DNA of 64,000 nucleotides from Thalassobius sp965218685 (GTDB lineage: Bacteria; Pseudomonadota; Alphaproteobacteria; Rhodobacterales; Rhodobacteraceae). Under the pieces are notes generated by a model that was not told the origin of the DNA, did no database searches, and worked only from the letters and a program-made list of their open reading frames with translations. Below, in pieces: positions 33,539-42,266 of this stretch. The translations under genes and the position numbers were made by a program. Positions within the stretch are counted from its first letter, which is position 1. Each line of letters starts with the position of its first letter. The stretch lies in the NCBI RefSeq assembly GCF_965218685.1, contig NZ_OZ244657.1:2542001-2606000 (forward strand). Direction: 5' to 3'.

Positions 33539-35056
33539 ATGATGTCCATCTTTGATCAGGGGCCATTTGCCCCCTGCCCCACACCGTTCAATCTGGCCGC
33601 TCATGTCCTGCAGCGCGCCGACGCTTTGTCCGAGAAAATCGCCCTGTCGGTGCTGTCCCAATCGGGATCGGAGCGGTGGAGCTATGGGCGCCTGAAATCC
33701 GCTGTGCTGGGCACGGGCACCGGGTTGCTTGAGGCCGGCTTCAAACCCGGTGACATCCTGCTGATGCGTCTTGGCAATACGGTAGAGTTTCCGCTGGCTT
33801 ACTTAGGTGCGATAGCAGTGGGGATTGTGCCGGTGCCGACCTCGTCAATGCTGACCGCTCGCGAAGTGGAAAAGATGATCACGCAGCTTGCCCCGGCGGG
33901 AATTCTGCATGACACCGAGGTTGCCTGTCCGATGGATTGCGGCTTGCCTATCATCGACACGGCAGCCCTTCTTAAGATGCGAGACCTGCCCCCCGCCAGC
34001 TATGACATGGGTGATCCCGAACGACTGGCGTATATCATCTACACCTCGGGCACCTCGGGCACGCCGCGGGCGGTGATGCATGCACACCGGGCGATCTGGG
34101 CACGTCAGATGATGCACGAAGGATGGTATGGGCTGACCGAAGAAGATCGGCTGCTGCACGCCGGCGCCTTCAACTGGACCTTTACCCTTGGCACCGGCTT
34201 GATGGATCCTTGGAGCGTTGGCGCAACCGCACTTATCCCCGCGCAAGGGGTACCGATCGAGGCGATTCCGTTGCTTTTGAAGCGCCACGATGCAACGATT
34301 TTTGCTGCTGCTCCGGGCGTTTATCGCAAAATCCTCAACCATCGCGCCGCGCTTCCTTTGCCCAAGCTGCGGCATGGCTTGACTGCTGGTGAAAAGCTCT
34401 CGGACTCGATCCGGCAACATTGGACCGATGCCACCGACGGGAAACAGCTGTTCGAAGCCTATGGAATGTCCGAGTGCTCGACCTTCATCTCGGCAAGCCC
34501 CGCGCATCCTGCGGCGCAGGGGTCCTTGGGGCGTCCACAGGTTGGCCGCAAGATCGCCATTTTGGATGAGGATGGGGCTGTAGAATACGGAAAAGAAGGA
34601 ATTATTTCCGTGCACCGATCAGATCCGGGCCTGATGCTGGGCTATTACGGCGCCCCAGACGCCACTGCCGCCAAGTTCCAGGGAGAATGGTTCCTGACCG
34701 GCGATCATGCCTCGATGAATGCCAGCGGCGACATCACTTTCATGGGCCGCGTCGATGATATGATGAACGCTGGCGGTTTCCGTGTCTCTCCGCTGGAGGT
34801 CGAGGCCGCGTTGCTGCCCCACCCTCAGATCAACGAAATCGGCGTCACGGATATCGAGATCAAAGAAGACGCACGGATCATCGCTGCTTTCTATACCTCG
34901 GATGCGCCCATCCCCGAGCCTGACCTGACCGCCTTTGCCCAGGACCGCCTGGCCCGCTACAAACAACCGCGTGCCTGGGTTCGACTGGCGGAAATGCCGA
35001 CAAACCCCAATGGAAAACTGTCGCGTAAGGGGCTTAAGCCCCTGTTTCCCCGCTGA
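33539..35056 (+). CDS. AMP-dependent acyl-CoA synthetase/ligase (benzoate-CoA ligase-like)
   Basis: 505 residues, adenylate-forming enzyme. The phosphate loop is YTSGTSGTPR at about residues 170-179; most relatives have Lys at the last position. Other motifs are FEAYGMSECSTFI, the Asp of FLTGDHA, and a hinge segment FMGRVDDMMNAGGFRVSPLEVE. The C-terminal catalytic Lys493 is in NPNGKLSRK. The overall pattern is closest to aromatic or medium-chain acid ligases. The acid substrate is unknown. The second Met (33542) may be the true start. It is divergent from the cupin-XRE regulator. Confidence 0.85.
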   Translation: MMSIFDQGPFAPCPTPFNLAAHVLQRADALSEKIALSVLSQSGSERWSYGRLKSAVLGTGTGLLEAGFKPGDILLMRLGNTVEFPLAYLGAIAVGIVPVPTSSMLTAREVEKMITQLAPAGILHDTEVACPMDCGLPIIDTAALLKMRDLPPASYDMGDPERLAYIIYTSGTSGTPRAVMHAHRAIWARQMMHEGWYGLTEEDRLLHAGAFNWTFTLGTGLMDPWSVGATALIPAQGVPIEAIPLLLKRHDATIFAAAPGVYRKILNHRAALPLPKLRHGLTAGEKLSDSIRQHWTDATDGKQLFEAYGMSECSTFISASPAHPAAQGSLGRPQVGRKIAILDEDGAVEYGKEGIISVHRSDPGLMLGYYGAPDATAAKFQGEWFLTGDHASMNASGDITFMGRVDDMMNAGGFRVSPLEVEAALLPHPQINEIGVTDIEIKEDARIIAAFYTSDAPIPEPDLTAFAQDRLARYKQPRAWVRLAEMPTNPNGKLSRKGLKPLFPR

Positions 35057-35117
35057 CCCCCTTTTCCTTCGGCGCCGCAAAGGGTACCTATACCCGACGT
35101 GAAAAACGGAGTCTTCG

Positions 35118-35762
35118 ATGGTCAAGCTTGATATCCTATCCGATCCGATCTGCCCTTGGTGCTATATCGGCAAGGCCAATCTGGACCGCGCGCTTGAGCA
35201 GCGCCCCGACCATCCTTTCGTGATCGAATGGCACCCGTTCCAGCTGAACCCCGATATGCCGCGCGAAGGCATGGATCGCCGCGCCTATCTGGAGGCCAAG
35301 TTCGGCGGCAAGGAAGGCGCCGTGCGCGCCTATGCCCCCGTGGCCGAACATGCGCAGCAAGCCGGGCTTGAGATAGACTTCGAGGCAATGCAGCGCACCC
35401 CCAACACGCTGGATGCACACCGCCTGATTCACTGGGGCGGCATCGAAGGGCGTCAGACCGCCATCGTTTCGTCGTTGTTCCGCGCCTATTTCAATGACGG
35501 CCGGGATATCGGTGATCACGACACGCTGGCCGATATCGCGGACAGTTGCGGCATGGATGCCAGCGTGATCATGCGCCTTCTGGCCACCGAAGAAGACATT
35601 CAACTGATCCGCGACAAGGATGCCTCGGCCCGCGAGATGGGCGTAAACTCGGTTCCGACATTTATCGTGGCCTCGCAACACGCGGTACCCGGCGCCCAGC
35701 CGACTGATCTGTGGCTGAAGGTGATGGATGACATCATCGCTCAGCGCGCCGAGGACGCATGA
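35118..35762 (+). CDS. DsbA family oxidoreductase (FrnE/HCCA isomerase-like)
   Basis: 214 residues with a thioredoxin fold carrying an active-site CPWC at residues 12-15 and the cis-Pro loop in GVNSVPTFIV. There is no signal peptide, so it acts in the cytoplasm. It resembles FrnE, a polyketide-synthesis or oxidative-stress disulfide isomerase, and 2-hydroxychromene-2-carboxylate isomerases. The DAHRLIHW motif is a family hallmark. It overlaps the K+ channel gene by ATGA. Confidence 0.9.
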   Translation: MVKLDILSDPICPWCYIGKANLDRALEQRPDHPFVIEWHPFQLNPDMPREGMDRRAYLEAKFGGKEGAVRAYAPVAEHAQQAGLEIDFEAMQRTPNTLDAHRLIHWGGIEGRQTAIVSSLFRAYFNDGRDIGDHDTLADIADSCGMDASVIMRLLATEEDIQLIRDKDASAREMGVNSVPTFIVASQHAVPGAQPTDLWLKVMDDIIAQRAEDA

Positions 35763-36148
35763 AGACCCTTCTGGGCATCTTCTTCCTTTTGTCCTCTCTG
35801 GCGGGTGTCGTTCTGGGGGGCACGATCTTTTTTCACTATGTCGAAGGCTGGCGTTGGATTGACGCCTATTTCTTTACCGTTGTGACCTTGTCCACTGTTG
35901 GTTACGGCGAATTGGTTCCGGCTACGGACCTGGGCCGGATCGGCACCACGGTGTTCATCTTCGTGGGTCTTGGCATTTTTGCCGTTGCGGTGCAGCAGTT
36001 TGGCGCTTTCACTTTGCGTAAACGTGAAGAGCATACCGAGTGGCTGGTCGCCCGTCTGGGCCACCACAACAGCAAATCCGAGCCCCATGCCGCTAACGAG
36101 GACGACCGCCCCGACCCGCCCGTACTGGAGCATGACAAAGCCCCATAA
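35759..36148 (+). CDS. Small potassium channel protein (Ion_trans_2)
   Basis: 129 residues with two membrane helices (about 4-26 and 60-82) flanking a pore loop with selectivity filter TVGYG at residues 46-50. This is the minimal KcsA-type pore. The C-terminal 45 residues are charged and hydrophilic, without an RCK nucleotide-binding domain. It overlaps the DsbA-family gene by four bases; the functional link is unclear. Confidence 0.9.
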   Translation: MKTLLGIFFLLSSLAGVVLGGTIFFHYVEGWRWIDAYFFTVVTLSTVGYGELVPATDLGRIGTTVFIFVGLGIFAVAVQQFGAFTLRKREEHTEWLVARLGHHNSKSEPHAANEDDRPDPPVLEHDKAP

Positions 36149-36153
36149 TCCGC

Positions 36154-36181
36154 TTGAACTTGGCCCTGATCCGGCTATATC
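36154..36181 (+). promoter_or_regulatory. Promoter of tRNA-Gly
   Basis: TTGAAC (36154-36159) and TATATC (36176-36181) with a 16-base spacer, 14 bases before the tRNA 5' end. Confidence 0.6.
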
Positions 36182-36195
36182 TCGGGGCCACCATT

Positions 36196-36269
36196 GCGGG
36201 TATGATGTAATGGTAGCCTGTCAGCTTCCCAAGCTGAACGCGCGGGTTCGATTCCCGCTACCCGCTCCA
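36196..36269 (+). tRNA. tRNA-Gly (CCC anticodon)
   Basis: Acceptor stem GCGGGTA pairs with TACCCGC, discriminator T, and CCA is encoded. The anticodon arm is TCAGC-TTCCCAA-GCTGA, giving CCC at positions 34-36. The T arm GCGGG-TTCGATT-CCCGC is perfect. It reads GGG glycine codons. Confidence 0.95.
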
Positions 36270-36395
36270 TCCCCTCTTTTGTTGCCATTTTCTTTTGGGC
36301 CCGTATGTGCGTTCCTGACTGGGGTCAAACTATTGCATTGCACATATTGTTATGCGATATAGCTATATACCAATGAGCTTTTTGTGACTTCACAT

Positions 36396-37451
36396 ATGAC
36401 AACCGCGCTGACCACCCTGATCCTGTTGGCAATCGCCAGTGTTGGCGGGTTTGTGGCGTCATACCTACATACGCCCCTGCCCTATATGCTGGGCAGTTTG
36501 ATCGCGTCGGGTGTGATTGCGATGTTCCTGACGCACAGAATTCCGGACAATTACAAATTCCCGATGAAGTTCCGCATGATCTTTATGTCGATCATCGGGG
36601 TGACCATTGGAACGCGTGTCACGCCCGAGGTTGTCTCTTCCCTGGCGGACTATTTGCCCTCGTTCGCCTTTCTGACGATTTTTGTCTGCGTCGCGCATTG
36701 GGTGAATTATCACATCTTTCGCAAAATCGGTCGCTATGATCATCCCACGGCGTTTTATGCCGGCACTCCCGGCGGGTTGATCGAGTCAATTGCAATGGGT
36801 GAAGCGGCCGGCGCGAACATCGCCGTCCTGACCATTCAGCAATTCCTGCGGATCATTGCGGTGATCACGCTGATGCCCATCGGGATGTCCCTGTGGTATG
36901 GCGCGCCAGTTGGCTCGGCCTCGGGGCTCAGCCTTGCCGAAACGGGCGCTGATCTTCATGCGATGCCGATGGTGTTGCTGTTGGGCGCGATCGGTCTGGG
37001 TATCGGAAAGTTGCTTCGAATTCCAGCCGGGTTGTTGACCGGGCCTCTGCTGGTGGCTGCGATTGCCACGCTTAGCGGGTTTACCGACCTGTCCATCCCG
37101 CAATGGGTGATCAACATGTGCCAGGTGGTCATTGGTACCAGCCTTGGCATGAGGTTCGCTGGCCTGAAAAAGGACGCTCTGTTCCGGGCGTCGTGGCTGT
37201 CGGTGCTGTCTGTTTCATCCATGCTGGTTCTGGGGCTGATCTGCGCCTTGATACTAGTTCCGATTACCGGGCTGCCGGTTGACGTGCTGCTTATCTCGTT
37301 CGCCCCTGGCGGTGTAACCGAGATGGCGCTGATCGCCCTGTCCCTGCGCGCAAACCCGGCCATCGTAACGCTGCACCACATCTATCGCATCATCCTGACT
37401 GTTGTCGAAATGACAGCTGTTGTCCGCTTTATGGACCGCAAGAGGCTTTGA
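36396..37451 (+). CDS. AbrB family transporter-like membrane protein
   Basis: 351 residues with about ten membrane helices forming two repeats, the AbrB duplication family (PF05145, formerly called putative ammonia monooxygenase). Family marks are LHTPLPYMLGSLIASG, FYAGTPGGLIESIAMGEAAGAN and its second-half mirror SFAPGGVTEMALIALSL. The PGG segments in both halves are the repeat signature. Function is not established; transport is likely from topology. A GTG at 36384 is an alternative start. The strong promoter of the next gene begins in its last codons. Confidence 0.85.
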   Translation: MTTALTTLILLAIASVGGFVASYLHTPLPYMLGSLIASGVIAMFLTHRIPDNYKFPMKFRMIFMSIIGVTIGTRVTPEVVSSLADYLPSFAFLTIFVCVAHWVNYHIFRKIGRYDHPTAFYAGTPGGLIESIAMGEAAGANIAVLTIQQFLRIIAVITLMPIGMSLWYGAPVGSASGLSLAETGADLHAMPMVLLLGAIGLGIGKLLRIPAGLLTGPLLVAAIATLSGFTDLSIPQWVINMCQVVIGTSLGMRFAGLKKDALFRASWLSVLSVSSMLVLGLICALILVPITGLPVDVLLISFAPGGVTEMALIALSLRANPAIVTLHHIYRIILTVVEMTAVVRFMDRKRL

Positions 37452-37476
37452 CACATGACACTTATACCAATCTAAT
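37448..37476 (+). promoter_or_regulatory. Near-consensus promoter of the SDR gene
   Basis: TTGACA (37448-37453), 17-base spacer, TCTAAT (37471-37476). The -35 is a perfect consensus match and overlaps the stop codon of the upstream gene. Confidence 0.8.
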
Positions 37477-37491
37477 GAACATATGTTCATT
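37474..37491. promoter_or_regulatory. Perfect 18-bp operator palindrome
   Basis: AATGAACATATGTTCATT is fully symmetric and covers the end of the -10 element and the expected transcription start. It looks like a TetR/AcrR-type operator that would block RNA polymerase. No regulator gene is adjacent. Confidence 0.78.
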
Positions 37492-37514
37492 TATAGACGA
37501 GAGAGGACGTCACC

Positions 37515-38270
37515 ATGCAAATGAATGAAACCTGCGCCGTGATCACCGGAGGCGCGTCGGGCCTGGGCGAAGCAACAGCCCGCCTGTTCGCGGAATCGGG
37601 CGCCAAGGTCACCCTTTTGGACCGCGACACAGAACGCGGCCCCAAGGTCGCAGCCGATATCGGCGGCACCTTTGTTGAAACCGACGTGACCAGCGAAGAG
37701 TCCGTCCAGAACGCTATCGACACCGCCGTTGCAGCAATGGGCAAGGTCAACACGGCTATCAATTGCGCCGGCATCGGCACCGCCGAAAAGACACTGGGGC
37801 GCGATGGACCGCACAGCCTGGAGCACTACCAGCGCATCCTGAACGTCAACCTGGTTGGCTCGTTCAACGTGGCCCGTTTGGCCGCTGCGGCTATGGCCAA
37901 GAACGACGCGACCGAGGATGGTCAACGCGGTGTGATCATCTCGACCGCGTCGATCGCAGCCTTTGACGGCCAAAAGGGCCAGGTTGGCTATGCAGCGTCC
38001 AAAGGCGGTATCGTTTCGGGCACCCTGCCCATGGCGCGCGATCTGCAGCGCGAAGGTATCCGCGTGATGGCCATCGCTCCGGGTATCTTCCTGACCCCGA
38101 TGTTAATGGGCCTGCCCGAAGAAGTGCGCGACCAACTGGCCGTGGACGTAACCAACCCCAAGCGTCTGGGCGATCCGCGTGAATATGCCTCGCTGGCGCG
38201 CTTCATCTGCGAATGCGGCTATCTGAACGGCGAAGTCATCCGCATCGATGGCGCCCTGCGTATGCAGTAA
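37515..38270 (+). CDS. SDR family oxidoreductase (3-hydroxyacyl-CoA dehydrogenase type-2-like)
   Basis: 251 residues. The dinucleotide motif TGGASGLGEA is near residue 11, an Asp after strand 2 (LLDRD) favours NAD, NCAGIG is near residue 85, and the catalytic Ser, Tyr and Lys are in STASIAA and GYAASKGG. The C-terminal RDLQREGIRVMAIAPGIFLTPM resembles human HSD17B10-type enzymes, which oxidise short-chain 3-hydroxyacyl-CoA. A role in fatty acid or branched-chain acid breakdown is likely. It is driven by the strong promoter and operator just upstream. Confidence 0.88.
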   Translation: MQMNETCAVITGGASGLGEATARLFAESGAKVTLLDRDTERGPKVAADIGGTFVETDVTSEESVQNAIDTAVAAMGKVNTAINCAGIGTAEKTLGRDGPHSLEHYQRILNVNLVGSFNVARLAAAAMAKNDATEDGQRGVIISTASIAAFDGQKGQVGYAASKGGIVSGTLPMARDLQREGIRVMAIAPGIFLTPMLMGLPEEVRDQLAVDVTNPKRLGDPREYASLARFICECGYLNGEVIRIDGALRMQ

Positions 38271-38277
38271 CCTATTG

Positions 38278-38304
38278 GCGGCGCGCTGAAATTCAGCGCG
38301 CCGC
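38278..38304. terminator. Hairpin between convergent genes
   Basis: Perfect 11-bp stem GCGGCGCGCTG/CAGCGCGCCGC with an AAATT loop between the SDR and ABC-F stop codons. There is no T-tract on either side, so it would work only weakly or with Rho. Confidence 0.55.
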
Positions 38305-40109
38305 TAGCCGGCCTTCTCTTCCAGCTCCAGCCATTCTTCTTCTGCTGCAGCAAGGGCGAGTTGCCGTTCAGCCAAGGCTTCGCTGGCTTTCTTGAACTTC
38401 ACTGGCTCTTTCGAGAACAGCTCTGGGTCCATCAGGAACTCTTCCAGCTTGGCGATCTCGGCTTCCAGCCGCTCGATAATTCCGGGCAAAGCTTCCAGCC
38501 GGTGTTTTTCCGTAAAACTCAATCCCTCGCTGGCTTTCTCGGGCTTGGATTCGGCCTTTTTCTTGGTGGGCTTGTCCTTGATGAGCCTTTCTTCGGGCGC
38601 GTCTTGCCGTTGCGCCTGATAATCGCTCCATCCACCCGCATAGACGGTCGCGCGACCATCCCCCTCCATCGCAACGGTTTGGGTTGCCACACGGTCCAGA
38701 AAATCCCGGTCGTGGCTAACAAGCAGTACAGTGCCGTCAAAGCCGTCCAGCAGCTCTTGCAACAGGTCCAGCGTTTCGATGTCCAGATCGTTCGTGGGTT
38801 CGTCCAGAACCAGCAGGTTGCTTTCCCGCGCCATCAGCTTCGCCAGAAGAAGACGAGCTTTTTCGCCACCTGACAAGGACTTAACGGCCGCTCTAGCCTG
38901 CCTTTCGTCGAACAGGAATTCCTTAAGATACCCAACCACATGCTTGGGCTGCCCCCGCACCATGATCTGGTCGGCCTTGCCCGAGACGCGCATTTCCGGA
39001 TCACCGGCCAGGCTTTCCCACAGGGTCATTTCCGGATCCAGCTGCGCGCGGCTTTGGTCGAAGATCGCGGGCATCAGGTTCGTGCCCAGCTTGACCGAGC
39101 CGCTATCGGGCGCTTCCTGCCCCATCAACATTTTTAGCAGCGTGGTTTTTCCAACGCCATTGGGGCCGACAAAAGCAACGCGGTCGCCGCGCTCGATCTT
39201 AATCGAGAAGGGCTTCAGGATTACCTTCTCTCCGTAAGCCTTTGTAATCTTGTCAGCTTCAATAACTTTCTTGCCAGATTTCGAGGCCGAGGACAGCTCC
39301 ATCGCGGCCGTGCCCTGACGCCTAATTTGCGAAGCGCGCTCGGCCCGTAAATCGTGCAAAGCCCGAAGCCGTCCCTGGTTACGCTTACGCCGCGCGCTGA
39401 TGCCTTCGACAGCCCAACGCCCCTCGGACTTGATCTTGCGATCCATCTTGTGGCGCTGCATGTCCTCGTCTTCCCAGACCTTGTCACGCCAGGCCTCGAA
39501 CTCATCAAATCCACGCTCTTGTCGACGCACCATTCCTCTGTCAATCCAAAGAGTTGCGCGGGTAAGCTCACGCAAAAAGGCGCGATCGTGGCTGATCAGA
39601 ACATAGCCCGCGCGGGTCTGCTTCAGCTCGTTTTCCAGCCAGGCAATCGCTTCGATATCCAGGTGGTTGGTCGGTTCGTCCAGCAGCATCAACTCGGGGG
39701 CCTCGGCCATCAGCTTGGCCAACGCAGCCCTTCGGCGTTCCCCTCCCGAGGCGGTTTCAACGGGCCTGGCGGGATCGAATTTCAACCCTTCGCCGGCCAT
39801 CTCGACCCTGTACATCTCGGATGGATCCAGCTCGCTGGTTGCGAAATCGCCCAGCGTTGCAAAACCGCTCATGTCCGGGTCTTGCTCCATGTATCCAACC
39901 CGCACGCCCGGCGGGACGATACAATCACCGCTGTCGGCCTCGACCAGACCCGCCATCACCTTCATCAAGGTCGATTTGCCAGACCCATTGCGCCCCACCA
40001 ATGCCACCCTATCGCCGGGCTGCACCACAAGGGACAGGTTGTGAAACACAGGGTTCCCGCCAAAGGTCAGCGAGATATCGGTAAGCTGTAAAAGAGGTGC
40101 ACGTGCCAT
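38304..40109 (-). CDS. ABC-F family ATPase (Uup-like)
   Basis: 601 residues with two ABC domains and no membrane part. The first has Walker A GRNGSGKS near residue 38, signature SGGERRRAALAKL and Walker B LMLLDEPTNHLD. The second has GPNGVGKT near 320, LSGGEKARLLLAKL and LLVLDEPTNDLD. A linker of about 80 residues joins them, and a charged C-terminal coiled coil (about 530-601) matches the Uup DNA/ribosome-binding tail. ABC-F proteins act on the ribosome or, for Uup, in branched DNA handling. It ends in the hairpin shared with the SDR gene. Confidence 0.92.
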   Translation of the reverse strand: MARAPLLQLTDISLTFGGNPVFHNLSLVVQPGDRVALVGRNGSGKSTLMKVMAGLVEADSGDCIVPPGVRVGYMEQDPDMSGFATLGDFATSELDPSEMYRVEMAGEGLKFDPARPVETASGGERRRAALAKLMAEAPELMLLDEPTNHLDIEAIAWLENELKQTRAGYVLISHDRAFLRELTRATLWIDRGMVRRQERGFDEFEAWRDKVWEDEDMQRHKMDRKIKSEGRWAVEGISARRKRNQGRLRALHDLRAERASQIRRQGTAAMELSSASKSGKKVIEADKITKAYGEKVILKPFSIKIERGDRVAFVGPNGVGKTTLLKMLMGQEAPDSGSVKLGTNLMPAIFDQSRAQLDPEMTLWESLAGDPEMRVSGKADQIMVRGQPKHVVGYLKEFLFDERQARAAVKSLSGGEKARLLLAKLMARESNLLVLDEPTNDLDIETLDLLQELLDGFDGTVLLVSHDRDFLDRVATQTVAMEGDGRATVYAGGWSDYQAQRQDAPEERLIKDKPTKKKAESKPEKASEGLSFTEKHRLEALPGIIERLEAEIAKLEEFLMDPELFSKEPVKFKKASEALAERQLALAAAEEEWLELEEKAG

Positions 40110-40166
40110 AGCCCGCAGCTAACCAGCCACCCCTGCAAGGTCAAGCGCCCTATGCAAAAATGAGCC

Positions 40167-40901
40167 TCAGCCCACCACTCCGCGCAGCAAGCGTTTGCGG
40201 GCGGGTGGAATGGCGTTGATTTCAAGCCCCGTGAACACATGCAGCGTGTTCATTTGTGGATCCACCACCGCGTGATCGCTTACCCAGCCGCCCATCAGCA
40301 AATAGGTCCGCAGCAAGGGCGGCATGCGCAGCATCGCCATTTTCGCATCCGGCTTGCGCCGCAGTTTCTGGGCAAATTTGAACACCTGAGGTGCCTTGAC
40401 CCGGGGAAGCCATCGACGCGGGGCCAAGTGACGCTCTTTGAGCATGGCAAAGCTGTCCAGGTATTTTTCTTCATCCGTGCCGTGGAAGGACGAGCAGCCA
40501 AACAACATCTCGATCCCGTTATCATCAACGAATCGCGTCATCGCACCCCAGGCGATGCGCAGGATGTCCGGATCATTGATGTCTGGATGGATGCAGAATC
40601 GGCCCATTTCGACCATCGGCCCCGAGAAAGCCTCGAGAGCGGAAAGTTCGTAAAACTGTGCGGCATAGCTGCGGCCGATCTGGCCTCCATCTGACAGCGG
40701 CAAAAACCGGAAAGTGCAAACCAGCCGGCCCGAGCGCGCCTCTTCAATCAGAACATGGTCGCAAATTACATCGAACTCGTCAGCATCAACGCCCTGCCCC
40801 GTGCCATGAAAGCACAGGTGACGCAGGCTTTGCGCCGCCCGAATATCGTCCTGTGTCTCGGCAAGCCGCGCACGAAAGCGGCCCTTGTTCATCAGCAGCA
40901 T
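40167..40901 (-). CDS. olsB: L-ornithine N-alpha-acyltransferase
   Basis: 244 residues, GNAT-fold acyltransferase. It transfers a 3-hydroxyacyl chain from acyl carrier protein to ornithine, the first step to ornithine lipids. Markers are RLAETQDDIRAAQSLRHLCF, a central EMGRFCIHPDINDPDILRIAWG and GCSSFHGTD. I set the start at 40901 (MLLMNKG) because AGGA is 8 bases before it and the promoter lies at 40967-40995. A start at 40964 would precede the expected transcript 5' end. The usual partner olsA is not adjacent. Confidence 0.88.
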   Translation of the reverse strand: MLLMNKGRFRARLAETQDDIRAAQSLRHLCFHGTGQGVDADEFDVICDHVLIEEARSGRLVCTFRFLPLSDGGQIGRSYAAQFYELSALEAFSGPMVEMGRFCIHPDINDPDILRIAWGAMTRFVDDNGIEMLFGCSSFHGTDEEKYLDSFAMLKERHLAPRRWLPRVKAPQVFKFAQKLRRKPDAKMAMLRMPPLLRTYLLMGGWVSDHAVVDPQMNTLHVFTGLEINAIPPARKRLLRGVVG

Positions 40902-40966
40902 ATGAGCGGTCCTGCAGTTGTCGTGACCAATTGGCGGCCTTTTCGACCGCCCTAGCATATCCATTG

Positions 40967-40995
40967 TATCAAGGGTGTGACGCCGCCCGCGTCAA
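40967..40995 (-). promoter_or_regulatory. Promoter of olsB
   Basis: On the minus strand TTGACG (plus 40990-40995) and TTGATA (plus 40967-40972) are 17 bases apart, about 65 bases before the olsB start. No tandem Pho box repeats are seen in this region. Confidence 0.55.
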
Positions 40996-41006
40996 CACCC
41001 CAGTAC

Positions 41007-41462
41007 TTATTCGACGAAGTCAGCCGCGTTGAACTTGCCCAGGCTGCCCAGAAGCTGGCGCAGGAAACTGAGGTTGGCAACTGCGGAGTCGGTCACGCGG
41101 CGATCCAGCGAGACGACCTTGCCGTCTTCCAGGCCGTAGCGCTCGATGTTGCTGACGACACCGCGTTTGTCGAAGGTGATCGCGACGACCTCGCGGTCGA
41201 TGACCTTGGGCGCTTGATAGGCATAGTGGCGCACGCGCGAGCGGACGTAATAATACCCGCTGTTATCCAGGATCCCCTCGGTCGAGGGCGTGCCGACCGT
41301 TTCGGCCACGCTGTCGCGGGTATCGATGCCCACGACGATATTCGTCAGATCATCCGCAAGCGGTACATAGCCGTGATTGCGGTACTGAGCCGTACATGCC
41401 ACCAACGCGGCCATAGCCACGCCCATGAGTCCGAATTTGATCGATTTGCCCATGCGCGACAT
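41007..41462 (-). CDS. bamE: BamE/SmpA-OmlA family outer membrane lipoprotein
   Basis: 151 residues with a lipobox LVAC, Cys23 being the lipidated residue. The SmpA/OmlA domain is marked by LADDLTNIVVGIDTRDSVAETVGTPS and the later VVAITFDKRGVVSNIERYGL. BamE is an accessory part of the outer membrane protein assembly machine. It is divergent from DUF177 with about 100 bp between. The C-terminal 50 residues (rich in VTDSAVANLSFLRQLLG) extend past the common domain, as in other Rhodobacterales. Confidence 0.88.
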   Translation of the reverse strand: MSRMGKSIKFGLMGVAMAALVACTAQYRNHGYVPLADDLTNIVVGIDTRDSVAETVGTPSTEGILDNSGYYYVRSRVRHYAYQAPKVIDREVVAITFDKRGVVSNIERYGLEDGKVVSLDRRVTDSAVANLSFLRQLLGSLGKFNAADFVE

Positions 41463-41562
41463 GGTTGCTCCCTGTGGTAGCCTCTTGTATTGGCATCACC
41501 TGCCTTTTAATCCGATTACAGAAGGAACGAGCACTGTTCAAGTTAAGGAAGCCCCGACCCTG

Positions 41563-42114
41563 ATGACAAAACTGTCCAAACATGCGCTGCGCGTGGCTGA
41601 TCTGCCGCAATCCAAGCCCACCCGGTTCGAGCTGATCCCCGAAGCAAAGGACCTTTTGGCCATTGCCGACGAGTTGGGTCTGCGCGGGTTGCGCAAGCTG
41701 CGTTTCAAGGGCCAAATCACCGCCGAGGGCAAACGCGACTGGCGGCTTGATGCGAATCTGGGCGCGACGGTGATCCAGGATTGCGTGGTGACGCTTGAAC
41801 CCGTGACCACCCGTATCGAAGAATCCGTTACCCGGCGATTCCTTGCCAATCTTCCCGAACAAGCGGAAGAGGACGACGAGATCGAGATGACCGAGGACGA
41901 CTCGATCGAGCCGCTGGGCCCCGAAATTGACCCCGCCACCGTGATGATTGAGGCGCTGGCGCTGGTCCTGCCGCTTTATCCGCGGGCGGAAGGCGCCGTG
42001 CTTGGCGAAACCATCCACACAGAACCGGGCAAAGAGGCCCTAAGTGATGCTGATCTCAAGCCTTTCGCCGGTCTGGCCGCCCTGCGCGACCAACTGCAGA
42101 ACAAAGAAGATTGA
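41563..42114 (+). CDS. DUF177 (YceD) family protein
   Basis: 183 residues. YceD hallmarks are RKLRFKGQITAEGKRDWRLDANLGATVIQDCVVTLEPV and an acidic middle EEDDEIEMTEDD. In many bacteria yceD lies just upstream of rpmF, as here, and is linked to 23S rRNA accumulation. The start at 41563 has AAGGA about 12 bases upstream; the open frame reaches back to 41425 without conserved sequence. It is 152 bases before rpmF. Confidence 0.9.
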   Translation: MTKLSKHALRVADLPQSKPTRFELIPEAKDLLAIADELGLRGLRKLRFKGQITAEGKRDWRLDANLGATVIQDCVVTLEPVTTRIEESVTRRFLANLPEQAEEDDEIEMTEDDSIEPLGPEIDPATVMIEALALVLPLYPRAEGAVLGETIHTEPGKEALSDADLKPFAGLAALRDQLQNKED

Positions 42115-42131
42115 TTGAGGCGAAAAAACAC

Positions 42132-42159
42132 TTGCGACTCTGCGAAATAGCAGTATTTT
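42132..42159 (+). promoter_or_regulatory. Possible promoter of rpmF-plsX-fabH
   Basis: TTGCGA (42132-42137) and TATTTT (42154-42159) with a 16-base spacer, about 108 bases before rpmF. Confidence 0.4.
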
Positions 42160-42266
42160 CCGCCCCTCATCCGAATTTTGGGTTGGACATGTCGGCGTTG
42201 ACCGAATATGAGCCACGCACCCACGTGAAACAGGGCGACACGCCCACAGCAAATTGAGATTGTGAC

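Noticed and set aside
42115..42266. A riboswitch or L32 autoregulatory leader before rpmF
   Set aside because: Only short, weak pairings are visible and no known leader motif could be recognised.
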